Source of the DNA: Physcia stellaris
Taxonomy: Eukaryota > Ascomycota > Lecanoromycetes > Caliciales > Physciaceae
DNA: 64,000 bases
Assembly: GCA_018902385.1 (NCBI GenBank)
Contig: JABSSW010000006.1
Span: forward strand, 558,001 to 622,000
Reading direction: 5' to 3'
A program made the translations under genes and the position numbers. The notes beneath the pieces were generated by a model. That model was not told where the DNA came from. It did no database searches and was given only the letters and a program-made list of their open reading frames with translations. Position 1 is the first letter of the stretch; every line of letters starts with the position of its first letter. Positions 35,901-51,020 of the stretch are shown here, piece by piece.

Positions 35901-38900
35901 ATCAGCCAAATTTCAAGCGCGAGTTGACAACCATATTCACCGGTTTGGAAGGTCTGATGCAGGATTCATCGCCTGTCCTAGTAGGAAGTAAGACTTTAGT
36001 GGTTCAGCATATGCATACCTGGCTCCCTGAATTGACCAAGTCATTCTCCGATGAGGAGATCTTCGACATCGCATCAAGCTATCTCTCAGCATGTGCAAAT
36101 GTCCAGGGCAGATTAATACTTTACAAGCTGGTGCTCATAGCTAACATATCCAACCTTGACATCTTCCGATTTGGTGCGATAAGAAGTCGTCTTATTGCAA
36201 GCACCCCGAAATGGATTCAGCCATACTGGGGCATTGCGCAGCAAAATTCCGAGCAGTGGCGGGAGCAGATCCGCCTCTGTTGCACAATTGTATCTACGCA
36301 AGCAAACGAGCTGGGTTCGGAGATTGCTCCGTATTTCCTGAAAGCCGTACAATCGTACCAACTGATTGAGGGTGGTGGACGCCCTGGGAAAGATAAACTA
36401 TCAATGCTCTTCCCAGTTTCCTACCCTTTCCCCACAAAGCCTATTGTGAATACAACCGACTTCGATGAGCCACTCATAGAGCTTGCTTCACTCCTGGCAC
36501 AGCTAGCACGAAGACCGATCGGCGCTCAGCTCGCCAAAACAGTCGACGACGTTACAACGACACTATTCAGTATCTTGGAGGTTATCAGATCCGTTCTTAC
36601 TGGTGGTGCTTATCCTCAATCATGGCTTAGCCTTCACGTTTATCATCATAAATCTTGCCTGCACATACTTGAAAGTGTATTCGACCTCATGGAAGAAAAG
36701 CTGTTACCATCCCCCGATGATGCTGAGGAGTTCAATACAGAAGTTTGGAGCAGCTTCTTTCTGACTCTTCTCATCCTTGTGAGGAGTGACAAATTAACAC
36801 TGGAAACGTTTCCCGAGCAGAAACGGAGGGCTGTCTGGAAAATTGCAGGAGACGTGCGAGAACAGGGCGCGATACTACTACGCAAAAGCTGGGAAGCTAT
36901 TGGATGGGATTCAAGTCCTGAGGAACAAGCCCGTTATGGTATCTCACGACTGGGAGGCTTTCAGGTACAATATGTGCCGGGACGTGTTGGAGCTATTGTC
37001 GAACTTTGCTTGAGTGTACATGAAGGTTTAAGAGGTGTAGCCGTACGGATATTGCAAACTATGATTGTCAGCGAATTTGCAATCAGCGAAGACCTAGAAG
37101 CCATACAGGCTGAGATGATCAATTCCCTTGACTTAATGTTCAAGTCTAAGCATCTCGGCGAAGGGGTAAGCCAAAAGCTGTTCGTCAACGAGCTGCTTGA
37201 CTTGTTCGAAAACCTCGCCCAAATTCCGGAAGATCCCTTATGGCAAGCAGTCAAGAACATGATAACGGTCGTGGACGAGTTGTTGGATCTGCTGAGTGCT
37301 GTTCACAGCACCGATACCACCGAAGCTTTACGCATCATGCACACCCTTCAGCTCATGGAGTTTCTGAAGGACATGCAGAAACAGGATGTATATATTCGAT
37401 ACGTGCACCAACTAGCGGATATACAATCTAGCCTTCACAACAATGCCGAAGCTGGGCTTGCTCTACGCCTTCATGCAGACCTTTATGATTGGAATTCATC
37501 CTTAGTACCTCCACTCGCTGATCCGGCATTTCCCGAGCAGACGTCCTTCGAGCGTAAGGAGCAACTGTACTTTGAGATGATCAAACACTATGAAGAAGGA
37601 GCAGCTTGGGGTAGCGCATTGTACGTTTGGTCAATTTTTCTCCTTCCATTCTTTCCCTTTGCTATTTTCCTATCCAATATTAGACGTGTCCCACGAGTAG
37701 TTCGCTCGAGGACTATGTCTTTGACCCAACGCTTACCCGAGAGTAATAACGCTGACTGAGAATTGACCACTAGATCGAGTTACCGTGAGCTGGCGAGACA
37801 TTATGAGCATAACATCTATGACTTTGCAAAGCTTGCCAGGACCCAACGATCTATGGCTAAGATATACGAGTCCATTACCAAGTGGGAGAAGCACATGCCT
37901 AGGTACTTCAGAGTCATTTACCGTGGACTTGGCTTTCCACCAAACTTGCGTGATAAGCAGTTCATCTTCGAGGGCGGATCAGCTGAGAGAATATCCTCAT
38001 TCACAGATCGAATGCGGCAGCAGCACCCATCGGCTCAAATCGTTCCGGCAGGGGATATCGATAGCATGGAGGGTCAGTACTTGCAGATTTTTCCAGTGAG
38101 CCCACATCGAGACCTAGAACACCATCTCTATCAGCAATCCAGAGTCCCACATTCAATCAAAGAGTTTGTTCTTTCATCCCAACCAAGTCGCTTTGCTGTC
38201 ACGTCGAAACGGCATTCACCCGCTTCTGGAGTCAAAGATCAGTGGATAGAGAAGACGATTTACACAACATCTGAGTCATTTCCCACCATTTCCAAGCGAA
38301 GCGAGATAATTGCCATCAATGTCGCTCGCCTATCGCCGCTTCAAACCGCGGTAGAGCGAACATCAAGAAAGACAGCGGAAATCGCCGGCCTTGAAAAGCG
38401 AGTCATAGATGAAGACGAGTCCGCGGTATTCAGTCTCATGGAAGCTATCAAATCGTCCGTAGACCCGGCATCCGTCGCCAGCGTCGCCCAATACCGCCAA
38501 ATCCTACCCGAACCACCGACTACCGACACCAACTCCGAAGAGACACCAGAAGACTTCCCCCTTCCTCCTCTGCAGAACGCTCTCAGGCTCGCCCTCCTCG
38601 ATCATGTATCGACCATCAAACATGCCTTTAACGTGCTCTCGCGGCACAACCCTCCAGATCTCAGCACCCTTACCGAAAATTTCCAAATATCATTTGCTCC
38701 CGAGCTCTCCTATCTAACACCTCAACCTGAATATGACCCCTCACCACCAGAAACAGCTTACACTCCTCTCTCCCCACCTCTCTCGCCTTCAGCCCATCAA
38801 CACACCGACTCCTTCGCAACCATAACCAGATCCGCACCACAGCTCTCCCTCTCCCTTCCTAATGGCGCACCTACCTCGCCCATCACCGACGACAACACAC

Positions 38901-39382
38901 TACAGCGGCCGCAACTAGGCGATACCTCCAAACGCTCGTCGAGACTAAGTCTCAATTTCCTCAAAGGCGGCAGCAATACCTCTGCGAACAGCAAAGGCGA
39001 ACGAAGCAGCAGCGCCAAGGACTCAGACTCGGTATCTGCGTCGACGGTCTCACAGCGAGCTGAACCTGCCATTGCTTCGGAACCCAGACCATCTGCATCG
39101 ACCAGCTCGACGGGGCAGGGAAAGACCCTCAGTCTCGGTAACGCGAGTGGGAGATCTGTCCCCGCGATCAACGGAGGCGATGGGACAGATGGGAGTAAGA
39201 GCAAGAGTAGGGAGGACGATACCGAGCCAGATAGACCGGTCACCGCGCACAGCAGCCGCAGTGGACGAGTCAAGAAGAGGCTGAGTTTACTGGGGATCGG
39301 CAACGGCGGGGGAAGTAAATTGGGGGGAAGCCTGAGACGGAGAGCCGGCGCGGGGGATCTGAGTGGGATGGCTGAGGAGTAG
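32933..39382 (+). CDS. DOCK-family guanine nucleotide exchange factor
   Basis: Dedicator-of-cytokinesis protein, an exchange factor for Rac/Cdc42-type GTPases acting in polarised growth at the plasma membrane. Exons are 32933-37620 and 37774-39382, 2098 residues. An SH3-like domain occupies residues ~12-85 (GDELYIIEEGGSDWSWYRG). A Ser-rich linker follows, then the DHR-1/C2 lipid-binding region around residues 630-830 (DIFVTMSAANLSSQTLL). A long helical ARM-like region comes next. The DHR-2 catalytic domain spans roughly 1465-1840 (ADIQSSLHNNAEAGLALRLH through YRELARHYEHNIYDFAKLAR and RKTAEIAGLE). The single intron (153 nt) falls inside DHR-2 and joins GSAL to SSYREL. The tail is Ser/Pro-rich. 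Domain order matches fungal DOCK proteins. Confidence 0.93.
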
Positions 39383-40467
39383 TACGAGTTCGCTTGCTTG
39401 TTCCTGGGTTGATGGGCGTCCTCGCTTGAAGACGCGGGATAGCAGGTGGGGAGGTGCGTATGTTCTGGATATACGGAGGATGGTAGATACCCTGTGTAAT
39501 GTTCCCTGCATGGGCTTTGCACACGTTTCTTTTCGGTTGAAGTAGGAGGGGGCGATCGATACTCTACACAAATTGTAATCACAGAAAGATGGGCATATAC
39601 GTTTCGCGCTCTGTGCATGAGGGAACCGGGGCGATCTGAGCATTTTCAGCGGTGATCAGCGAAGTTTGTTCCATTTATCCTGCTCTTTTCCTTTAATTTT
39701 CATAGCGATCGGGGAGGGAGGAGGGGTGGGGTTGGGAGTCTGTCTATGTCATCACAGATGATTCTATCTGCGCTGGTTTGTTCCCATCTGGCTATGGAGG
39801 ACTTAGATTAATCGTTCTAGTTCGAATAATTGATAATGGGAATGGAATGGAATGTTGAGTATTATGGTAACAAATCAAGCTATCGCAAACTCTCTTGAGT
39901 CTCAAATCTTGGTTACTAGATCTTGACTTCTTGACTCTGGCTCTTGACTGCTGGACTGCTGAGCGCTGACGTCGAATGTTGACTGTTAATTGTAGTCCAG
40001 CCTTCCTCGAGTCTGCCGCAGGGCCAAAGGTACGCACCCATGAAAACCATGAATTGTCGAAGCCGTAAGATCTTAGAGGCTGGGAAGCATGGGGAGCATA
40101 ACAATGCCATCAAACCACAAACGCTAGCATGACAGCTTCTCAGACAACCACTTCCATTCCTCTATTCCGAGAGTGCCAGGAAGCCAGATTACTATACACA
40201 TATAATTGCAACAAAAGGACCGGGTACAGCCACCACCACCACCTTCCAAATGCATGCGCGCGAAAACGGGGGGTATACGTATGCAAATTTCGCTGAGATA
40301 AAGATGGAGGAAAGAAAAACGCCAATTGCATGCTTTCCGATGTGCTGTTTTTCCGTGCCCTGATGTTGCGCCTCCCGAATGCTGGAACCGAGCGCGCCCT
40401 CCCAAAAAGTTGTGTGTAGTCGAAGTGAAAAGTTTTTATTTGTGCTTCTGGGGGTTCGCGGTGGATG
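39383..40467. other. Intergenic between convergent DOCK and TBC genes
   Basis: About 1.1 kb between convergent 3' ends. It has a CTTGACT/CTGGACT-like irregular repeat at 39910-39990 and a (CCA)n-like run near 40230. No gene is supported. Confidence 0.45.
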
Positions 40468-43269
40468 TTAGGGCTCGATCATCTTCCGGACGTCTGACCA
40501 TTTTTGTCGTAAGGCGTCGTGTTCCGAGTTGAGCTGGTGGGCAATCAGCTCCTGATAGCTGTCCGGAGGGGAAAAAAGGGGAGTAAGTAGCTTACCTCGG
40601 CATACTGCATCTTCGTCTCCACCAACGACTTCTCCATATCAGCCATCTGCTCCTCTAGCCCCCTGTTCTCGTTCTGCACTTCCATATTCCGGCTCATGAT
40701 CCGCTCCATCTCTTCCTTCAGCCTCGCCTCAACCTCCTCAGGTTGTCTCTCGACCAGACCCCTCAGCTCATCGACTTGACCTTTCAGGCTTTCGATGCCA
40801 TCTTGCAGTTCTTGATTCTCCACTTTGGTACGCACGAGTTCCGAAGCCATCTGTACATGCTCCGCGTCCGACTTCTCGGTCCTTTCTTCCAACGAGCGGA
40901 CTTTTAGGGACAGCGACGCATTTGCCGAGCGAAGAGCCTCGAATTCTGCTTCTCGCTCCTTTTCGGTCCGATTCTTTTCATCCCACTCTAGCTTGTAGGT
41001 TTTGAGCGTTTCAGGTGTTATCCTAACAGCACAAGCGTCTTGGACTAGGATATCGGCACGGTAGACCTCTTTATCGACGCCGCCTGAGCTCCCAAAGAAG
41101 CCGGATTCGAGGACCGAGTTTGCTGAGGGTGCTTGGTCTATATAGACATCGAATAGTCGCTCTTTGAGGAAGGTCGTTAGTTTAGACATGTCAGTCATGT
41201 CAAGCAGTGTTTCCGCATTCTTCTGCATGAGTGTAATGCCGAATTTGAGAATAGCACCTTCGAGACCCTCGCTAAGGATGAGATCGTAGACGCGAAGCAC
41301 GAGCTGTAAGGGGAAACGGTAGGCGAAGAGGGTGAGGAACCATTGGGTGGCGTAAAGTTGTGGAGCGACATTCCTTCGATGTAAATGGCAGTACAAAGCT
41401 GGCTCGAGATCTTCTAGAAGCCGCTCAAATTGGTAGAGGTGTAAGTGAAGGCCAGGCATCTCTGAAATGAACATGTCTCGTAGATGATATTGGTTCATCA
41501 GCCTGACCAAGAGACAGAAAGCCTCTTCTTCTGGCATCTGAACGTGGATTAGCTAGCTTCGGAGAGTATTTCAAGAAGCGACTCACATTAAACAATAACG
41601 GCATGACCAGGAAATTCATACCCTGCGCGTATCCGACGCCCTCGTCAAATAATGCATAGGCCTTGCATACCCCAAACAACCCATCTTGCAGACCTGCTGC
41701 TGCTGCATACTTCGAGTAGCTTGTTCTAGCACCAAGATCTCTTTTTATCACCTTTTCGAGTTTTTGAAGAGCAGCTTTATCCTCTTTGGTCTTCTTCTTC
41801 CGCTCTGTCATCATTGCTGCTTGAAGCTTAGCGATATTCTCGTTGTCTTTTTCTTGTGAAGGAGACGGCGATGTTATGCCGGTAGTGGCAGGTGTAGCCA
41901 TAGCGGAGTGTTCTGAATGGATTGATGATGCGGAAGACGCTACAGGTGTTTTCTCTTTGGCATGGCCGTTCATTGAGGGATTAGAACCATTTGCTAGGAG
42001 ATCATGATCTTTCTCTGTTCCTCGACCGAGTAGATCCTTGTATACCCCTTCCAGTTCATCATTCTTACTTTGGGCTAAAACCTGCCACACCACACCGCGA
42101 ATAGCACTTGGTATACCGCTAGCTATCGCACGATTGAGCTCTTCGGCGCTAGTCCTCGCAACGGCAGCGGGCCCTTCATATACCACGGACTGCCAAAGAT
42201 CCCAGTCGACTGGCGTCTCAGAATCATGCATAGCAGAAGGACCAGCAGAAACGCCAGATGCTGTACCTGGTGCGAGACCTGGGTCAATTGATGGTGGGTG
42301 GGTCGTTAATGGTGACTGCATTGGGCTTCCAGCCAGCCCTCGCTCTTTCTCGTCTGCTACGCTTGTGGGACTCGCTAACCCCAGTCCAATGCTCGCGCTT
42401 CTTCCAACAAGGCCTGCAAGGGCTCCACCGCCAGCTGTCGGGGAATGACCATCTTGACCTTCCAAAGATTGTATCCCAGCCTCTTCCCGCATGCGCAGCA
42501 TCTTGAATCTATCCCTGAGGCTATTACGAGTATTGCGCCTTGGGCCAGCAGCCGGATTTGAACTATCTGACTCGTTGCCTTCGTCGAGCCGACTTAGCAT
42601 AAGTTCTGGATTGGTGCCTATGGATGAGGCAGTATTTCGTCGACCAATCTGCGAGGGAGTTTTCGAGGGTGATGGGGTGTCAATTTTGTTCGATGAGCTT
42701 CTGGACAACCACGAGAATGGTCCAGCAAGTTTCTTAGACGGAGGAGCGGATGCAGATGCTACAGGTGGTGTATTTAACTTTAGCACTGGTGATGAGCCCC
42801 ATGGCAGGCTTGGTAAACGATGTGTTCGCGGTGGTGGGTCAGGCACAGGGGCAGGTGTAGGGACAGCTAGTGGCATAGGAGCAGGCTCAGGGGCGGCGAT
42901 GTCATTCGAGGTAATGGTGGTAGATCGTGACCTCTTCCCGTCCAGGTCAGGGATATCACTAAGTTGAACGTCATCCAGGGATGAAGACGAGATTCGACGT
43001 GCAGTAAGCAGCGGCGATTTTTCCTTCGGTCCTGTTGTCGGCTCATGATCTTCTTTACCATCAGGGTTCCCATGACTCTCCTCCATGGTTGAATCGATTG
43101 TAGGTGGCTGTGAACTTAAGCGTCGAGGAGTCGAGACCGAGTCTCCTGTCAAAGATCGTACCGAGGCCAATGATACTGGGCGAGAAGCAGTGTCTGGGGC
43201 GTCTTCGAAGGTGTCTGGTTCACGGTCTGAGCTGTCTGCACTGGACATTCTGGTGTCCTTGTCGGCCAT
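40468..43269 (-). CDS. TBC-domain Rab GTPase-activating protein
   Basis: RabGAP controlling vesicle traffic by stimulating GTP hydrolysis on a Rab. Exons on the minus strand are 43269-41587, 41537-40596 and 40551-40468, total 902 residues in phase. The N-terminal 350 residues are Ser/Pro-rich and disordered. The TBC domain starts around GIPSAIRGVVWQVL. The arginine-finger motif is IKRDLGARTSYSKY (IxxDxxR) and the glutamine finger is VGYAQGMNF (YxQ). The domain continues across a 49-nt intron and ends near FDVYIDQAPS. A long coiled coil follows (EKNRTEKEREAEFEALRSA onward). The last intron is only 44 nt, ending CTATCAG, and adds ELIAHQLNSEHDALRQKW. The architecture resembles Gyp5/EVI5-type GAPs. 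Confidence 0.93.
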
Positions 43270-43586
43270 GTTGTCTAAAGAGGGTCAGGAAGGTATGGAG
43301 TTGTTCACCCCATCTGCTCCTTCCAGTCAGCGCGCATTGGCCAAATCGCCCAGATGTCAGTCGTGCAGGGAATACGGGCCGTGACTGTTTGCGACGCGCT
43401 AAAAACGGATGAGCCAGCCACCCGTTTCACGACTTCACGACAAAGGCCGAGATATCGCGAGAACAATGAACCCTCAGCAAATTGGAAGCAAATAAGATTG
43501 ATTCTGGTGACAGTCTATGGTACTGTCACATCACAAAAGTCTTCGTACTCGTACCATTTGTTCTTCGCGCCTCGTCAGCGTGTCAT
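43270..43586. other. Short intergenic, TBC promoter
   Basis: 317 nt between the start of the TBC gene and the stop of the dioxygenase gene, both on the minus strand. Nothing but probable promoter and 3' UTR is seen. Confidence 0.45.
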
Positions 43587-45063
<1,477 letters not shown>

Positions 45064-45735
45064 TGTTCGAAACGACGGGTTCTGAACCCACAAATCACTA
45101 CTCGATAATAGTCTCCTGCCCGTCTCTTATTCTTACAGCATCCCCGCTCTCACCTGATTGTGCTTCTCCAACAGGGGTCAGATAACGCCGGTTCTCTGCG
45201 GAAGGACCATTCGATTTCAAGATCTACTTAGGTATCCACGATTGTCCTATCTACAATGGAAATGGCTCTGGCAGACTCTCTCATATATTTGGTCAAATCC
45301 AGGTCCAGGATGGTGGTTTGCTACCTGGAAATCACATGTGAAGCGACTAATAAGCTCAATTACCCCCTTGCCACAGTGTCGTAAGGTAGATACGCAATAG
45401 TGCATATGCGTCCCTCGTCTTACGATCATTGGCGCGCTAGAAGATGTAACTAACTATCTCAAGGTATTCGTATTGCTTTTGAGTTTTCGCCTTGAGGTAT
45501 CTGCATCGTAACGGTCCAATAACCAAGGCTCTTCATATCATCACTAGGACGTGTCCAAACCCGTCCGCTCATGAGCTGGCTATTGATATCCAGAATACAT
45601 TTTCGACCCGACTTCCTTACTTTATCCATCGTTTTCTCATGCAGAGACACAGTAACCACCGCCCTCCACTTATCTCCATTTATTCATCCCAAAAGTTGAG
45701 AATGTCTCAAACAAGCAACCTGAGAGCGGCCCTGC
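45064..45735. other. Intergenic, dioxygenase promoter
   Basis: About 670 nt upstream of the dioxygenase start. No gene is seen. Confidence 0.45.
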
Positions 45736-46835
45736 CTAATCTGCATCGAGTGCTCCAGCTAAGTCTTTACCAAGGAGCATACGAGCATAGTCGTCATCGA
45801 GCTCTTCGGTCGGCACTTGGTAGGCTGAAGGTATTGGTGGAGGCCAGACTTCGTCCAGTCCAGTTGGTATCAGAACCCGTTGGTGCTTATAGTTGACTGT
45901 CGAGTTTTCAGTCACTCGTGGTAAGGCCGGAAAGCGGCCGAAGCCAGAAGTATTACGTTCGTCTCCCTCTTCTTTCATCTCCGCCTGGCACGGCCAGTCC
46001 GCGCGAGGGCGGGCTTTGGTCGGCTTCATCCACAATGACCAGAAGGTCTCCTCCGCGCCAAAGCCACTTCGGCTGACTCCGTTGTCTGCAGCTTCAAATG
46101 TCTTCCCTCCAAAGGCCCCCACGACTCTAGGTCGGTCTGGTCCCAGCTTGGCAATAGTCTCCTTAAGCTCCAATCGCCTACTCAAGTCCTTTATCTGTAA
46201 GGTAGAAAGAAGTCAGAAACATAGAAAGTTTGATGATGGCTCCAAAGTTTTCAGGTATGACCTACCTTGATATCTGTCATCTCTGCACGATGGGTCAGCC
46301 ACTCAGCGAAGGTTCGAGGAACGTAAGGCGAGCGTGGGATCAATTCCATTGTCTTGAGATTGGCCTTGACAACCATCCAGCGCTCCCACTCTGCAATCTG
46401 TGGAGACACCCAAACCCGGGCAGCTATTCCCTCGTCCGAGTAGGTTGGGGAACATTCGGTATCCAGTGGGACTAGACCTTCCTGCACTGTGGTTCGGGGA
46501 GAGTTGGAGGTATCCACCTCTTCAGAGTCGCTCTCTGGGAGAGGCACTGTTGATGCCAACAGTTGAATTACACGAAGTTCGGACTCCTGAATCTGGGATT
46601 CCTGAACCTTGGGCTCCTGGATTTCGCATTCAAGTGACATCGGCTCTCCGATAATTTCTTTATCGCCAATTGCAGTATCCTGCGGGCTTTGTATATCCGA
46701 GGGGACATCTCCAGGGCTCAGTAATTGTGGTTCTTCGAAATAGTCATCATCCAAGATCTTAGGCACTATTCGCGGTCTAGGCACTTGGCCAATGACTGCT
46801 GGAGAGATCCAGACTGGCCTGGGTCTGGGATACAT
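45736..46835 (-). CDS. Hypothetical protein
   Basis: Two exons on the minus strand, 46835-46266 and 46194-45736, encode 342 residues in phase. The 71-nt intron has donor GTAGGT and acceptor TTACAG and joins AEMTDIK to IKDLSRRLELKETIAKLG. The start chosen is the first ATG (MYPRPRPVWISPAVIG); the frame stays open upstream to about 46994, so an extra 5' exon is possible. The protein is acidic and Pro/Ser-rich, with a short repeated EIQEPKVQESQIQESEL segment and a conserved-looking WLTHRAEM helix. No known domain; intron and codon pattern suggest a real gene. Confidence 0.62.
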
Positions 46836-47961
46836 TCGATGACTTTGATGGTGTCGTAAATGATCGATATCAATAACTCTATTCAATGAGTCTTCGCGAC
46901 TGGAGTCAACCAAAGGTAAGTAGCTGCAGCTTCTCGATAATGGATGTGAAGTTCTACTTTGCCTCAGAAAATGTTCCCCTGAAATTGCTCTCAAAGTAGG
47001 GGGACGCTGTGAGAGATTTGACTCAATCCCCTATGTCATTTAATGACCTGTAGTGACCGGTGATGAGAGTCACTGTCAACAAACGAATTACCCCGACTTA
47101 GCTAAGAAGGCACTGTAAGGTCATGCCGAGATGCTGATGTGCTGCAGCTTTGTGGGCGCCGTAAAGCGAAGTCCGCCGGTGTCTTTCACTTGTGGGTGTT
47201 GTTCACCTCGATATCACTCTTCACCCTTTCTTAGCTAATTCTCATCACTTGCTGGCCCCTTTTATTAGCAGTGAATTTCGACTGCCAGTAGTCATCACTC
47301 TTCACACAACGTGGGACATCATGATCTCTATTTTTCATCGACTACCAGATTTGGGGACTGATAAGGGTCTTCGGTTTTCCCATGTTTTTTGAAATCACAG
47401 ACGAGGTAAACACAAGCAACTATACTATGTAGAGATCCTAGCTGTCAATCTTCGGAAACAATGCAACAGCAGCTCAACTGGGAAGCCCCAGAAAGTCCCC
47501 CTGGACAGCTCACAGACATGGCGTGAGACCTTTAGCAGGAGGCGATAGGAGAAGGATCGCTCCGCTCTATTGCTCCAAATCGAGCCGCACGGCTGTGCGA
47601 TATATCATCTACACTTGTGTAGAAGACCAACTTATGGTGTCATGACCCAAATCTTCTATCTGGCCTATGAGACTTTGCTTGCCCCAGACCATTACCGATG
47701 AAAAGGTTACTCTGCACTACCCCTACTGCTGATTACAGACATGCACGTAGCATCCAAAGCTGCAGAAATCCTATCAGATTTCGTCATCATAGTCTCTCGT
47801 GGACTTTATTGACGCTCGAGACTTGATAATTCATTACATACCTATCTCACTTCCACAGGCAGTCAACAAGCCAGCCTCTTGGGGAGCATCACAGATTACT
47901 CGTATTCATGCAAAATGAAGATCATCTTTTCTGAACATAATCACAGCTAGAGCTGTTCTCA
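46836..47961. other. Intergenic at left edge of the repeat-rich island
   Basis: About 1.1 kb without a supported gene. It probably holds the promoter of the hypothetical gene and then unassigned sequence leading into the retroelement fossil. Confidence 0.4.
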
Positions 47962-50900
47962 ATGGGGTTTCCTGTACTAGTATTACAGCCAAACCCCAAC
48001 AGGAAGAAGGCAGGGAGGCCCTCTACGGCAGAGGGTAAGAAACGCGTACAGTCTGTCGAGCAAGTTGAAGAAGTGAACCACGTTCAGGGTTTGATGAAAG
48101 GCAATGTGTCTAATAAACTTCGACCAAACTCACGACGACGTACGATGGAACCTAAGGAACTTTACAAACGTATGGAGCGTCTTGCGAAGATTTCACGAAA
48201 CGATTTCAAAGATTCTTATCGTCGACTCATCAGTTTCGTCCCATCTGTTTCACTCGTGAACTTTCCAGGGAAGAACTTCTATACTCAGGCGGTAGTGAGA
48301 TCACGCAAATCATTACTCAATACTTGGAATCTTAGGAAAGTGCTTGTGGACTCTGATTCTACTTTGAATCTTATTTCTCAGCGAACCCTTGAGACGATGA
48401 AAGGGATCATCTATCCGGAAAAATCAATGATCATGATTATAGCGAATGGGGATAGGACTCGTCTTCCAGGATATACATGACTGGAGATCGTTACCACAGG
48501 AGTCAGCCGGATAATACAGGGTTGGATCGTTCCGGGAGATACCACCTACTCTCCTTCCCCAGTTGCAATTCTAAGCAAGTCCCCTTTTTCTCAATGCTGC
48601 GATGTCTTTTACAATGTCCTCAATATAACAAAGCATGAATGATTCAGTCATTCTGCTTGTATGAGCAAGTGATAGACGCCTTGCCAGATTTGGGATACTT
48701 TTTCAAAAGACAACGAATTCCTAAAGTTCAGGCTCCCGATATCATTCTCTACATAGTCACGAGGGATCTAACACATCAGTGGACTAATTCACGAGCCCAT
48801 TATATATAATGTACGTCTATTTTCACTAGGATGACATCGGCATACATGACAGGAACTTAGTCTTATAGTGGCTATGGCTATCATGAGACCACGACTGAGC
48901 CTTATTTTTGCCTTTCAATTTTTCCCTTCTTCTATAAATCAATTATTATATGGGTGTGTACTTCTGGCACTATGGCCGTGCGTGTGACGCGGGCATGGCG
49001 ATAGCTTCGCTGATGGCAAACAACTCCAATCTTATTGGATCCAAAACATGTAGGAAAAATCGTTGAACAATTTAACCCTTTTCAGAACGAAAAGTGCTAA
49101 ATGGCCGACCACTCAAGCCCTTGGCATTGCAATGGAAAGCGTCAGGCGGAAAGATTGCGACCAGATTAACCAGAACTGCTAATGAGGCCATAGCGACCAG
49201 TAAAGGTTACTTAAAGAGGCTTCTATCGCTCAACGAACTCGACTATTTGATGCTGATGTATGTCGTGTATCTCAAGGCAATCAACGACATGATTCCAAAT
49301 CACGGCAATCAAACGACATATCTATCTCAGCATCTTTAAGCAAAATCACGCTGGTCCACAGGTCTCCCCCTTACAGCAGCTCTACAATAAGCTGATTAGT
49401 ACAGGATTCCCCTGGCACAACGATCAATGAGTCAATACCAGGACGGAGCCGATTGTAAACGACCTTACTATCCTCATTTCAGCTAATTGAAGGAATAACG
49501 ACGAGGAAGAGCTGTGTTTTAATGACATTCTAATCACCCATTAGTCGCCGCCTGGCCAACCATCAAACTCGAAGTCCACGCTATCATAGAGAGCCACCCA
49601 AAACCGAGTGGGGGTTGGTGCAGTGTCGACGTTAGCAGACTTGGATACCAAGTTTAAAATGCAATGGATCCAGTGTACCCTGTCACTGTTTACATTACGG
49701 TTGATTGGGCCGCTCTGCTGCTCTTACTGATCACTTCTGGGTGTTTTCAACCGCTTCTGTGAGATCATCTAGTGCTTATACACCCGAGCCATTGTGCAAC
49801 AATGATATACATACATCTCTGACCGAGTTTCTCGCTGCAAGGGCTTATGATGGAGTCCTATGCTGCTTTCATCCCCAAAGAACCGTGCGTGCTCGGAGTC
49901 AGCCACACAGATCATGAGTCCGATCGGCGAAGTCTTGCGCGATCATAACATCACAGTATTGGAACAGGTGGAGGTCATCAGTCAATGCAAGCCGGGATAT
50001 CCAAACAATGGGGACAAGCTACACCCAACGTTGTTCATTGAGGTCGATATCATAATCTTCATTGATATGCGACATGTCATCCTATCCTACTACTCTTTTA
50101 CCTCTGTGACAGGTCGATTATCGACGATTAGAACAGATCTTTTCATAACTTAAGCTGAAAAACTTCGATATAAAGCTTGGCTTATCCTTGTGTCACATTT
50201 CAATCGTCTCACGCATTACATGTTCTACATTTGTTCCTCAAATGACGTCGAATTGACCCTAATCATATGGTCCGAGAGAGCGATCAACTGGCGAAACAAA
50301 AGCATACGACAATCTGAAAGTGAAGGGCAGAAGTTGACTTAGGCCTCTACTCTGAAGGCTGAAAGACTTGAGCTTCACCGTCTCCGACCTCTATTAGCAG
50401 ACTGCGGTGACGGTCGTGACCCAGGTCGAACCAAGTGTCGGGATGAAGCTCGACAAGGCAAAGCGCTTGACACTAGATCAAAAGCTGGCCATGACCTTCG
50501 ATTCCAAACACCATCCTCCAATTCTCCACGGCTCCGTCTACCTTAAGCTGGCGAAAGTGGGAGAGTCCGATTATCACACAAGATCATTCATTCATCGTCT
50601 GAACCAAATGTATTGATACAAAATGAATTTCTCATTCAACTCATCGATCCACAGGGATAATCACTATCCACCAAGGTGCGCCCGTTCAAGATCGTGAAGA
50701 AAATCAAGGATCTTGCCTACAAACTTGAACTTCCGGATCTCATGAAACTTCATGACGTTATATTGGTGATTCACCTGGGACAAGCCGTTACCAACCTCTA
50801 TCAACGAGAAGTACCTCTACCAGCACCCATTATAGATGCCGGCGGGGATGAACAAATTGACCTTCGGCACGCGCCAGGTTCCGGAGGCCATCATTGATCT

Positions 50901-51020
50901 CAGGGTTGCTAAACCACATAAGAAAAGCAAGCTTGACGCTGTCATTGTGACTCTCATCATTATATACTGAAGCATGGCAAAACGTCATCCGCTCTTTCAA
51001 AGACAATTGGGTCAAGCCTT
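47962..51020 (+). mobile_element. Ty3/Gypsy LTR retrotransposon fossil
   Basis: A decayed Gypsy-type element in plus orientation. The left part (47962-48480) encodes a retropepsin-like stretch (VLVDSDSTLNLIS). The right part (about 50410-50900) encodes an integrase C-terminal end, with DQKLAMTFDSKHHPP, VYLKLAKVGES and then RPFKIVKKIKDLAYKLELPD leading to a chromodomain-like tail. The central polymerase region is not recognisable. The element is broken many times and looks old. No matching terminal repeats were identified, so the ends are approximate. Confidence 0.72.

Noticed and set aside
38797-39618. 273-codon minus-strand open frame
   Set aside because: Antisense shadow of the Ser-rich C-terminal tail of the DOCK gene.
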